From positions 606,591 to 670,590 of the forward strand of contig QEOQ01000451.1 in assembly GCA_010279815.1 (NCBI GenBank): a stretch of 64,000 nucleotides of DNA, written 5' to 3'. This document shows positions 13,001 to 24,332 of the stretch, piece by piece (position 1 is the first letter of the stretch; each line of letters opens with the position of its first letter). Both the position numbers and the translations under genes were made by a program. The stretch is from Brachionus plicatilis (Eukaryota > Rotifera > Eurotatoria > Ploima > Brachionidae). Below the pieces are notes generated by a model. That model did no database searches. It was given only the letters and a program-made list of their open reading frames with translations, and was not told the DNA's origin.

Positions 13001-16000
13001 ATCTTGTCCTGTCGCTTGAAGTCAGACGTTTCCTTGATCAGCGGATTGAGCTCTTCGATGAGGTCGCGCTGCGCCTCAATGTTGATGCGGCCCAGACCGC
13101 GGATTATTATCTCGCGGAAGTAGCTCATGTCACACTTGAGATAGGGCACTATTATTTTAATGAGGGATGTGTGCGTACCAAAATTGGCGTAGAATTTGGA
13201 AGTGGACTCGACTATTGTAAAGTCGTAGTTGACTGCAGTGGACGAGCTGGCTAGGTTTTGGCCCGAGGACATGTTGAGCGGGTCCTGGACGCGGCTCGTG
13301 TACTTGCGGTACTCGCTGGAGTAGAGGTCTTGGTCGGAGCCGGTCGTGAGACAGCATGCGCCCATCAGATAGTTTTTCCACAGGTTCAAATTGATGTCGC
13401 GTTCGCCGATTTTGCGCGATCGCTCCAAAGCGTTGTTGCCGAATAGGAGCGAGGTCCTGGCGGGCTCGTGCGGCTCGTTCGGGTCCACGAACGGCAGTAT
13501 TTGCTGGAGGCGAGCAAAAATGAAGAGCCAGGCGTCGGCGCGCGCCTGCGGACACTTGGTAAATATGAAGTCGTAGGCAAAAAAGGTGGCCAAACACTCG
13601 GTCCAAGGGTCGAACGTGAACACGTAGTTGAGGCTGGTGGCAGAGGGCGCGCGATTGTCGGGGCCAAGCTTGGCGGCGTGGGACGCCTCGGACGTCGAGC
13701 TCGCCTCGATTTCGCTCAGCGGCTCGTCGGCAGACAAGCTCGGCGCTCGCTGGTTCTTGGGCAACGAGTTTGTTTGCGTGTGGGTCTGTGTGGCCTCGCT
13801 GTAATTGGACAAGTTGACGCAAGAGTCCCAAATGGCCGACTGGTCGATCAGATAGGCGAGGTCGACGCGCGTATTCTGAATGCTCAAGTTGATGTTCAGA
13901 CACTGCAGGTGCAGACTTTTGATCGCCTGAATCGACGCCACGTCCAAAATGTCCAACGCATAGTTGTGCATTGTGTAAATTTTGAAACACTTGGTCATTT
14001 CGCCGATTTGTTTGCACTCGTGCAGAATAAAGTGGCCAAAGCGGCGCCGCTGTACACTCGAGTGGCACAGGGTGAACAGCGAAAAGCCTTCCAGATGATA
14101 CAAAATTTGGCACGAATCGTCCAAGCTTTGCTCGTCGGACACAGCGCTCTTCCACGCGCTCAACAACTGAATGAGCATTTTGAGCGCGTTCTCAATCAAC
14201 TTGGGAAACATGTCGCTAATTTCTTTGAGTATAAAATTGGTGAAGCCGGTAAAGATGGGCTTGCGCCAGCTCGGATAGCTGCACACCAAAGTTCTTAGGG
14301 TCTTGAAGGCGGCCAGCTTGAGCTCGTCGTCCAAATGAATGGTAAGCCGGGTCAAAATTTCGACCAGTTCGTTTTCTCTAAAGGACGGCATGAGTCTTGG
14401 CATGAGAGCGATGCAGGTGCGGAACAAATTGAGTCTTGAGCGCATGTCCGAGCTGAACATGGACTCTTTTTGGCTGTTGAAGGCGCTCAGCTCGTCCAAA
14501 CTGGTCTGTTCGTCTTGGACGGCGTCGATTTGAGAGCCGTCCTCGGTGCTGGCCGAGCCGGTGTTCTCGGGCCTGGTCATCAAGTAGCCGCGGCCGATTG
14601 TGGTGTCCAGCGTTTTGAGGATGTCCTGGAAGGCGCGTCTAACATGGTCAAAGTAGATGGCGAGGCCTATGTCGCGGCACAACGTGTCGCCGAGTGTTTG
14701 ATTGGGATAGATGGTGAGCTGATCGGTGTCCGGGGTGGTAAAGTTGGACGGTATTGGCGGCGGACTGCCGTTTGGATTTTCTTTTTGGTACTGCAAAGTG
14801 TCCGATATTGATGTGAACGCCTTGAGGCCTATTTCCATCCGCAGCGGCAAAATGATCATGTTTTCTTTGCTGTTCTTGAATATTTGATTTCCCAGCGAAA
14901 CTCCGGCCGACACGGCCGACGCCGCCGAACCGCTCTGGCCGCTGCCACTTGGCGCGCTCGACTGATCGCCAAAATCGCTCGCGCTCTGATTCACATCGAT
15001 TGACAACAGTTCGTAGATCACTTCTTTCATGGCATAGTCCAGCTTTTCGTAAGCTATGTAATTGATCAGTTTTACGTAGAGGTTGGCCGGCATTTCTTTG
15101 GGCATCACCAATTTGCTGCCCTTGGGAAACAAGCTTTGCACAATGGCATTCAGTCGCACGTTTGTGTCGCTTGACTTTTCGCCCTTTATGCGAATCATGT
15201 ACACCCAGACTAGGCGAATGACGGACTCGAGCGCTATCCGCGACAACGTCGTCTCTTTGGACTTCATTTGCTGCAGGCACAATTGGCCAAAGTTGAACCA
15301 GTAGTTGAGAAAAAATTGCTTTTGACTGACGCATAGAAGACAGGTGAGCAGCGGCAGACAGGCCAAGCGGTGCTTCGACTTGGCCGACAGCTCCAAAGCG
15401 TGCTGGTAGAGGATGTCCACAAAGGACTTGAGGCACGGCACGTTCACTTCGTTCTTCACAATGCCGATTATGGGCACCAGTATTTCGACAAAGAGGCCGG
15501 CCAGCGTGTGCTTGATGTCCTTGTCTTTTACGTCCACGAAGTACTGGGCCAAGTCGTTGAGGAACTGGAACGATGCCTCCAAGTCCTCGATGGGCACCAT
15601 TTTTACGCGGATGAATTTCATGCCCATCAGAAGCTTTATGATGCTCTGGCTCGAAATTAGGCTCTGGTTCATGTTTGGCGTCGAGCTGACGCTGAGTGGT
15701 TGGCTTTGGGAGTTGGTGGCTGGCGACGAGATTTGCTGTGTGGACATGGTTGATTGCGGGTTGACGGTCTGACCGGACAAGCTGGACGAAAGTGTTGACC
15801 CTTGATTGGGCGACTTGTTTGATTTTAACCGCTCGAACTCGATGAGAAATCGCTTTTTTACCAGAGCAAAGCGAGAGTGGGCCATCACGCCGATGCATTC
15901 GGCAAAAAGATCCACCGTAAACCGGTTGTCTAGATAGAGTTGATGATGCTGATAAAAAGAAGATGACGAATTGGCAAATGTTTCTTTGGGAACAAAGCGT

Positions 16001-16059
16001 TGAAACGATAAATCAATTATGTAATTAAGTAGATCGTCGATTCCCGGGTGAAAAGGAAG
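7016..16059 (-). other. fry: Giant GC-rich exon of fry (9,044 bp)
   Basis: One uninterrupted exon carries 3,014 codons of furry. It starts after an acceptor AG at 16061-16060 and ends at a GTATGG donor. The frame opens with LPFHPG and reaches VDLFAECIGV, where the codon at 15915 is GTG (valine), so this is internal and not a translation start. Composition is unlike everything around it: 39/60 G+C at 13441-13500 and 34/60 at 7801-7860, against 17/60 in the downstream exon at 4861-4920. The high G+C produces many long open frames in the other five frames, all of which I treat as shadows. Confidence 0.9.
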
Positions 16060-19000
16060 CTAGAAAATAAGAAATAAAAAAAATTTTTAAATTTTTTCTA
16101 TTTAGAAAAAAAAAAAAGAATAAAAATTTAATATTGTGTTTAAATTTACTATTATTAATTTGTTTGAGGAATAATTGAAAATTATTTTTTTCTAAAATTA
16201 GAGTTTTTTTTTTTACATTAAAATTTTAACAATCTAAAATTTGGTTTAGAAACTAATGTTTATTTTTTGATCTCAAAAAATAATATATAAGATTGTGAAT
16301 TTTTTATTTAAGATTTTTTTTTTCACTTCTAAAACAAATACATTGGTGATTTGATTAAAATTACGTAAAATACCCTAAATTAACCAAATTTATCACATTT
16401 TACGTGAATTAACGTAAAATCCGAAAAACGATAAAGAGGTATTTTACGAAAAATTACGTAAAATGTGCTAAAATTTGGTTAATTTACACTCGAAAATTTA
16501 AGACAGTTTTTTTTTTCTCATAAATTGGTCAAAAAAATGGTTATTATTAAATTTTTATAAAAAAAAGTTTCTTAAATTTTCGATTTTTGGAAAAAAAAGA
16601 CATTTTTTCAGAAAATTTGAAATTTGAATTGGCCATTCTGAATTTTACCAAAATTATCTCAAAATCCTGAAAATTTACGTAATTTTTCGTAAAATATCTT
16701 TTTTTCACTTTTCGTATTTTACGTTAATTTACGTAAAATATAGTAAAATTTGGTTAATTTACGGTATTTTACGAGTGAAAGAAGAGTGAGAGGGGACTTG
16801 ATTGAAATGTACAATTAGTGAATGGAGTAGAAATGGTAAGCTTGGTCAAGAATCTAGTGAATAAATCAGAAAACAAGGGACCAGCCGGGACGTTAAGAGG
16901 AAATAGCATCAGAGTCCAGAGAAAAAGTTTCCCAGCTCAAATTAGAAACGATTTTGCAGCTGCAGGAAGTGCCAGTCATGTATTTTTCTCAAATAGAGTA
17001 GTTCCGCATTGGAATAAGCTGCCAGAAAATGTGGTGAAATCCAAGTCAACTGCTAAATCTAAAATGGCTTTAGATAAAGTCAATGGAATCGGCTGCTACA
17101 GCTCCACACGGCCAATTGGCGGTGATGGGCTCAGACAATCTACATGTTAGGTGTCGCAGCAAGAACTACTACTACTACTACTACTTTACGTAATTTTCCG
17201 TAAAATACTGTTATCAAATCACCACTGTACCTTACTTAACGCAGAATAGTGCATTTCTCCAAAACTTTTGGTGTTTACTGGATTGTCAAAATCAAAACAC
17301 CAAAACGGACCTGTCATAATATCGAACCTAAGCCTTGCACCATGCAGTTTCAGAATTTAAATAGTTTTTTTCATTTTTTTGTATAAATATGAATAGATTC
17401 AAAATTATTAAAATAAAAAAATTAAATTCTAAAGCTGCAAGATGCTAGATTTAGTTCGGTGTAGTTTGGCTTCAATTTCCAAGAGAGATAGAAAAAAAAA
17501 ATCGTTTCATTCAGAGTATAATTTAATTTTTTGATTTAAATTATTAAAATCATTGAAAAAAAGCATTTATTTTTCTTATTCTTTTTCAATATTTTTAAAA
17601 CTATCTTCCAATCCAAATTGGGTTGCTTACAGTGTTTTTTGATTCATATATTTATTAAAACTGCCTTTTTAAGAGACAAAAAAATTTAAAAAAATCGTCT
17701 CATTTGAAGTCTAATTTAATTTTGTAATTCAAATTATCAAAATAACGTAATCATCCGAATTTATTGACATATTTTTAAAATAGAGTACTCTATTTTATTT
17801 ACACGCTGTTATAACATGTAAAAGATTCTATAGTGTAGACATGTCACTAAAAAAATTAATGACATATCACTTAATTACGTTAGTTAAAACATTTCTTATT
17901 CTTTTTCAAAATTTTCAAAACAGATTTCCAACTATGGTCAACGCATGAGAAAATTATGTTTAAATAAGTCTAAAATGTTAATTGTTCAGAATCTATTTAT
18001 TTAAAACTTTAAAAGATAATTGCATTTTTTTTAATTTAGGGCTTTTATTATAATTATTCAGTATCTGTTAAAAAAAAAATAATAAAATATTGAATCAGTA
18101 TCTTGACAACAGCTAATAATTTAAGCACATTTTGAGTCGTATTCAAATAGAAAAATATCAAGATAATTTATAAATAAAAATTAACTTAAATCGCATATTA
18201 ATCACAATACCTTAAGTTTATTCTTTATTTTTAATTAATTTGTTTTACCTGTTTTAAAATTTCTTTTAATGCAGAACACAAAATGCAATTAACCATTAAC
18301 TTAAAAAAATATTAACCTTAAAATTAATTGAAAAAAAAAATACTTCTTTTCGTTCATCTAAAATATCGCTCTCCCTAACAAATAAAAAAATTCATTATTT
18401 TTATTAAATAAATAAAATATCAAAAAAATTTACATTTTGGCTTGCATCAAGTGTTGTTTCGTTTTTAATGCTGCTTTAGACGACGAGTTCAAAGGATTAG
18501 AGTCATTCTGTTGCTGATTTTGTTGCTTCAAATAAGTTAAATTCGAAATTTGAGCTTCGTGCCACATTAACAAAGTTCGAACGAGCGAAGGTAGACTTTT
18601 TTCAGCCACTTGGGCCATAGTTGCCATCAATTTATCAAAATCGGGATCTTCATTTTTTTGAAAAAACTCTCTTAAAAACTTATCCTTAAAATTAGTAAAT
18701 TTCCGCAAAAAAAAATTCTAATTTTATTTTACCCGTTTTTCACCATTCATAATCAAACTTATTTTCCTAGAACCCAATTGCATAAATTTAAAGACAATCA
18801 AATTCATTAGGTATTCTCCGGGTTTTTTGTTTTCTATTTTAAAAAAATCGTCGTCAATATTTACATTAGGTACGGACGTAATTAAGTTTTTTAAGTTTGA
18901 GGACAAATTCTGTGTTTGTTTGAGGACACCCCATGGAAGCTTGGCATAATAGTGTTTCTCTAGACTAACGCTTGGCACCGGTGATTTACATAAGCTTGAA

Positions 19001-19101
19001 TCGGTTTCTTTCCTTTCGGTATTTGTCGATGTGTTAGCGGATTTCGATGATGATTCCACAGATGAATCACCATTTGCACCACTCATGTTTGATTCAATCA
19101 T
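7016..19101 (-). CDS. fry: Protein furry homolog, N-terminal and central part (5 exons)
   Basis: Furry is a very large HEAT/armadillo-like scaffold that acts with NDR/LATS-family kinases and Mob proteins in cell polarity, dendrite patterning and mitotic spindle control. Exons in coding order are 19101-18733, 18684-18434, 18374-18344, 18299-18249 and 16059-7016; every junction is GT..AG and the phases agree. The first ATG is at 19101. Exon 1 ends with a KPGEY...RKISLIMN segment. Exon 2 carries EDPDFDKLM and LPSLVRTLL. The two micro-exons give DERKEL and ALKEILKQ, which run directly into LPFHPGIDDL at the start of the giant exon. These, and then MGMKFIRVKM, VKDKDIKHTLAGLFVEIL and CLLCVSQKQFFLN, match vertebrate furry in order, as I remember it. 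The 5 exons encode about 3,248 aa. Serine/asparagine-rich low-complexity stretches dominate the end of the giant exon. Its splice donor is at 7015/7014 (phase 2). Confidence 0.95.
16341..17227. mobile_element. Tc1/mariner-type MITE, ACGTAAAAT-rich arms
   Basis: The left end CATTGGTGATTTGAT mirrors the right end ATCAAATCACCACTG. TA flanks both sides (16339-16340 and 17228-17229). The arms contain many ACGTAAAAT-like words and pair with each other over more than 80 bp (16376-16460 against 16680-16773). There is no transposase frame. A LINE tail splits the right arm. Confidence 0.7.
16774..17184 (+). pseudogene. 5'-truncated LINE reverse transcriptase tail
   Basis: The plus strand encodes the end of a non-LTR reverse transcriptase ORF: an RVRGDLIEMY-like segment, a frameshift near 16823, then FFSNRVVPHWNKLPENVV with a final Cys. 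The frame is broken, so the copy is dead. It ends in an (ACT)n tract and is bounded by the 6-bp direct repeat TTTACG (16768-16773 and 17185-17190), which fits target-primed insertion of a 5'-truncated copy into the MITE arm. Confidence 0.8.
17481..17928. repeat. Diverged direct duplication, second copy interrupted
   Basis: Copy A (about 17481-17612) and copy B (about 17671-17928) share the word order AAGAGA, AAAATCGT, TAATTTAATTTT, TTCTTATTCTTTTTCAA and TTCCAA. Copy B is split by about 140 bp (about 17745-17885) whose ends, ACGTAAT and ATTACGT, are inverted, suggesting a small MITE inserted after the duplication. Confidence 0.5.
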
Positions 19102-19258
19102 TTTTAAACAAAATAAACTGCTTGAACATTATTCAATGTTTACTTAAAGATAATTCTAAATATTGTACAGAACAATGTTGGTAAAAAGTGAGAATAAGAT
19201 GAAAAAAAGAGCGAAATATTTATTTTTATTTTTTAATATTATAATAATAATATTTAGC

Positions 19259-19278
19259 TTGCAAATAGTTGCAAGCTC
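19259..19278. repeat. Small perfect hairpin upstream of fry
   Basis: GCTTGCAA, four bases ATAG, then TTGCAAGC form an 8-bp stem about 160 bp upstream of the fry ATG. It may be chance or a regulatory or RNA structure. Confidence 0.35.
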
Positions 19279-22200
19279 AGCATTCTTGAATTATGAACAC
19301 ATACGTGTAGCTGAGTAGTATTTTTGATTTAAAAAGGCCTGAAAAACTATGCAAAATTATTTTAGTCGGGTAAATGCATAATTAGATAAGACGGGTGCAG
19401 ATGGAACCTTTTGGTTAAATAGAACTGAAATAATTGTTCTTTTTAAAGACCACTTTTTTGATAATTTTTATTTGATTTAAGTGAATTTAATTTCACAATA
19501 TCTCAAAATATTCGTTCTTATGGTGTTATGGAAAAATTACATAAAAAGTCCACTTTACATTCTTTTTAAAAAAAAAAAATCCTGAATTTTTTTTTAAATA
19601 CGAAGCAGAATCTAAATTTATATTTATAAAAATGAGAATAAATTTTCAAAATTATCTAAAAAAATGTAAACTAAATTGCAACAGGTGAATCGTGATTCAC
19701 TAATGAAGAAAAATAATTCACGCTATTCTAAAATTTGAACAAAATTAATTAAAAATTTAATCATAAAATTTTAAGCAATATAAATATTCTTTCAAAAGTT
19801 CGAATAAAAAACTTTCGATTTAAAAATAATAATTTAAATAAATAAAAAATTTTTAAACAAATCTATCTCAATTTTTTTTGAAATAATAATTTCACTTTAA
19901 ACATTTCAGAATTCTGCCATTTAACAAAGCATTCGGGTTTATGTAAATAACCAGAAAAATTCAAATAAAATATATTTATTTAATTTTCATTAAAAAGGAG
20001 ACTCTTAATTTAAAAATTTACATACGAAATTTTGATAAATTCACATGCGATTTGAGTGATTTTTTTTGATCATAAGATATTCATAGTCAACTGATCGATA
20101 TTTAGTATAAACCTCTTGAAAAACTTTTTCAGTCATACTTAATCAAAATCGATAAACAAAAATGAATAAATTATTTGAAATTTTTTACTTTTAAAGAATA
20201 GAAATCATCTGTTTTAAAATAGGATATCAGATCAAAACTAAATGTAAGCTAATTAACAATTTGTTTTTTTATCTAATCTCAAAACAAATTTTTTTGCCAA
20301 AAATCTGTTTGTCCATCTAGTAGTAAGTTAATGATCGAACGATTTTTTTTTAAACAAATATGCTTTTTGTAAAATTTTAAATGTTTGACGTGTTTTCCCA
20401 TTATAATAATAAATATTATCACTGCTAAGCAAACAAAGTCGTCAAGCAAAATTAGTCTAAAAAAATATTAAGTTGTTCCTAAATATTTTTGTGCATTGGT
20501 TATTTATTAAAGGTTGCAAATTAAGTTAGATTAACTAAATTGGTAATTAACCAAAAGTAAATTTTTGATAAATCAACTAACATTTAAAATATTTTAATTT
20601 TGTACATTTGATTTAAAGTCTCATTAAATCAAAATTGACAATTATTCAGCTTAATTCTAATATGGCGCATATGAGATAAGCAAAATTCTAAAAATAAAAT
20701 CTTTTATAACTGAATTTATTTAAGTCAAAATTTTTACCTTAATAATTTTATAAATTCGTCTAAATTTTTAATTTTTAATGAATAAATTTCCCTAAAAATT
20801 GACTTAAGAGTTGTTTTCTCTTTTTAAAAAAAAATTACATAACTTTCCTAAAATAAATGCGCCTGAGAGTAAGTTTATAATCAAGAAAAATCTTTATTTG
20901 ATATCATTTTTCTTTGCTTTTAAGAATCAATCTATGAGATAATAAGAGAAACAAATCAAATAAATGTTTATGGAATTTTGCATCTCTTTATATACTTATT
21001 TTTTATTATATTTCAAATAGGTAAAAAAAATCATGTGTACTTGAATCCTTATTAAAGTCGAATTTATCTACAGAATTTTGCAGACTAGACATTATTTTTT
21101 TATGTCACTGAAATTATAAATTATATCAAAAAAATTTTTGAGCTCTAATCCGTAAATGATTATTTTAATTCTCTTTTTGAAAAATTTAAATCTAATTTAA
21201 AATCTATGTTAAATAGTTCATAGTTTAGGGAGTATTGATTCAAAATTATGACTCAACAAAATTATCTACCTATGAAATGATTAATCCTAAATTTTTTTTC
21301 TATTAAAAATTTTCTATTAAATTTCTATTTTTCATTTTTCAAAAGATCCAAAAACATTATTAAAAAAGTGAAATATAGATCTCAGTTATTTCCCTTAGTT
21401 ATTAAAAACCAAACAAACTAACAAAAAATGACTGAAAAATAAAATTTTGAATTATTCTTAATTTAGCTGTATAAAAAGGTTTCCTTTGAATAATTATCAG
21501 ATTTTTTTAAGTGTGAAAATCTGAAATGTAATTTTTTCCTATTAAGTTAAAACTCAAGTTATTTTAAACACTTTAACTAGTTTTTAATAAATTTTTTAAG
21601 ACATTAAACAATAATTTTCAAAAAATTAATTATGCCTTAGAGATATGTTTCATTCAAATCAAAACATTGTAAGAATTTTATTTTAAAAGAGCTTTTTTAT
21701 CGTTACTTTAAATGTTTCTTGCAAAAAAAATCAACATTTAGCTTAACATAAGTTCGAAAATATATGATTAGAAATTTTTAATCTGTCTAAAGTTTTGTGA
21801 AAATATTCTTTAAATTCATGCTTATACATCAAAAATTCTTTTAAGGATATATGCTTAAAATCTGCTTACTTTAATGAAAAAAAATGGTTAAAGGAAAAAA
21901 AAATAATACTCAGGGATTGGCGATTAAAATGATTCAATGCATTTTTAATTTAAAAAAAATTTCATTAATTTTATCAAACTTTCTACAGAATTATTAAGGA
22001 ATTATAAAATTGAAACTAAAAATTATTTGATATTTAAAAAAACATGAATTTCCGAAACTAATTAAAATTACACGGCTTCAAAAATGTTATGCAATATAAA
22101 AAAGATAAAACTTTAAAAAAAAATTTAAGCATAAATAAAATTAAAAACATTTAAGTTAAATATAAAAAAAATTATCTTGAAAAAATTGTCCATTATTTAA

Positions 22201-23774
22201 TTTTAAAATTTGTCTTTAAGCTCGTATTTATTCCTATTCAATTTAAGATTTAGAAAATTTTAAATTTTTTTATGATCTGAAATATATTCAAATCAAAAAG
22301 AAAATAAATCTTCAAACCTATTACTTAAGTTACAAATGAGATTTTTTAGAACAAAATAAATTTAGCTTTTAATTAGGGTTTATTATTTTGGTTACCTTTC
22401 TTGTCAAGATTTATTTTCGCAAAAATATCAAATTTAACTCAATCACATTTAAAATCTAGAATACTTAAATTACTTTATAAAAATGATTAATTAGCCAAAA
22501 ATCATGGGATACATAAATTTTATTATCTTTTTTCTAAAATTCGGTATTTACTTTTGAATAAAATCATTCGAATAATTTTAAAAATTTTTTAAAAGAATTT
22601 ATATTTTAACTTATCGAAAAATTTCTGACGACAATCATTATACTCAATTTAGGGAAAAAAATATTAATTAAAACAGAAATTTAGAGATTACTTTCAAAGT
22701 TAAAGAAACAAAAAAATTTCTATTTTAATCCAAGAATTTTAGGAAAAAATGTCGTGATAAAAATGGTATTTTTTGCTTATATCAACCGAACAGCTCCACT
22801 AAAAATTGATGAAATTCTTAACTGTAGTATGAAGAAATTCAACTCAACTTATTAAATCATTTAATAAATTCTAAAATTTTAAATATGTAATGTTAATAAT
22901 AAATAATTATTAAACATATATTTTTTTGAATTTGTGAAAATTATCATGTCTTAAATTCTAGTGGCAGAAGCAGTAGTAAAGATTTTCTAAAATGGAAATT
23001 ATTTTATTTTAAAACAATATTTTGTCTCTATGTAAAATTTTAAATTTAATTGAATTAAATTTACCAAATAATTTGAAAAACGCTTCATAAAACAAGATTT
23101 TTTCCAGTCTGCACACTCATATCTATGCCAACAAGTAATGATATAATTAATATGCTTTACTACATACTTCAAAGCGATTTATTTCATATAGTTTCTTTAA
23201 ATTTTGCATTATCAAGATAAAATTTAGACAACCTCATGGTTGGAAATCAATTTAAAGTCACTTGAGATAATTTTATGAACCATCACTATTTGATAAAAAT
23301 TTTAGAAATAAAAAGTTTTACAAATCGAATGATAAAATAAAATGACATTTTTAACTACAACTTTCAAAAAAATTAAAATAATTTGCAAAAACTTTTGGTG
23401 TTTAAATATGATTGAATTTACCAATTTAAGACTATATATTAATTTTTTGATTATCAGGTATTCAATAAATCTCTTAAATCTAATTTTAAAATTCATGCAA
23501 ACTATTTCAAATTATGTTTCTTTTATAGTTTACACATGATTTTGTAAAAAATCAATTATCTATTAATTCAATATTTTATGGTTTTAAAAAAAATTTCAAT
23601 TTAAATAACTCGATTATTATGATTTTTAAGGTTCGATCAATTCAAGTCCTCCACACTATGAAAACTTTTCAATTTCGATATCAGATTCGGTATCTGCGTA
23701 TAAAAATTCGAATCTTTTATTTTTAAAAAATCTAATTTTTTTGAGTGTAAATTTTAGAAAAAAAATCTTCTTAA

Positions 23775-24332
23775 CACTAGAAAGCCCGATTTTTTGTACC
23801 GTCAATTATTTAATTGATTGTTTGGTCAAAAATAGTAGGATTTAACTATTTTTTTTCTTAATCTTTTAAGCCAAATCTTTAAATTTAAAAAATGAAAAAA
23901 TAATTTCAAGATTCCTTTTCAGTTTGATGAAAAAATTTACAATTACCTAAACACTAATATTTATTTATTAATTTAAAAAAAAAAATTATTTTCTCTAAAG
24001 GTTTTAAATGCTAGAGCGACCAAAGCAGCACTACGTTTTTGCATTTTAATAAAAATTTTGATAAAATAGCAATAATAGCATTTTAAAATTTATTTGCTTT
24101 AAAAAAGTACATTAATATACTAATGACTCCGGTCAAATTGACCCGCCGGGCTTTAATTATAAATTTTTTTTGCTATTAAGATAAAATTAAACCATAAAGT
24201 TACATAAATTATTTTTGAAAAACGAATTGAATTGAAGTAAGAAAATTTTTTTTAAATATCTTTTTCACTCTAATTCATAATGGAGTTTAAAACTTAAAAT
24301 CCGGTCAATTTGACCCACCGGGCTTTCTTGTG
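23775..24332. mobile_element. piggyBac-type MITE with TTAA target duplication
   Basis: TTAA lies at both borders (23771-23774 and 24333-24336). The left end CACTAGAAAGCCCG and the right end CGGGCTTTCTTGTG are inverted copies. The TTAA target and the CACTAGAAAG-like tip are typical of piggyBac-like elements. A CCGGTCAA..TTGACCC..CCGGGC motif occurs at the right end and again internally (about 24127-24152), a subterminal repeat. There is no transposase frame in the 558 bp, so the element is non-autonomous. Confidence 0.75.

Larger units (their letters stand above)
16060..18248 (-). other. Intron 4 of fry, loaded with repeats
   Basis: This 2.2-kb intron separates the 51-bp micro-exon from the giant exon. 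It holds a Tc1/mariner-type MITE at 16341-17227 interrupted by a LINE fragment, and a diverged direct duplication (17481-17612 and 17671-17928), the second copy of which is interrupted. Nothing else coding was seen. Confidence 0.75.

Noticed and set aside
7333..15898. About forty long open frames on both strands inside the fry exon, up to 416 codons
   Set aside because: They are shadows of the GC-rich furry frame: low-complexity, Arg/Gln-rich translations with no domain, while the furry frame shows conserved motifs throughout.
15913..15915. Apparent translation start of the 3,000-codon frame
   Set aside because: The codon is GTG and the frame continues upstream to a clear acceptor at 16060. 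The conserved furry sequence extends through it, so it is internal.
17778..17800. AGAGTACTCT palindrome as a possible regulatory site
   Set aside because: Short palindromes are expected by chance; it is more simply part of the small insert in the duplicated intron segment.
23302..23539. Overlapping 64- and 65-codon frames on both strands
   Set aside because: Ile/Phe/Asn-rich, mirror-like AT translations without motifs.
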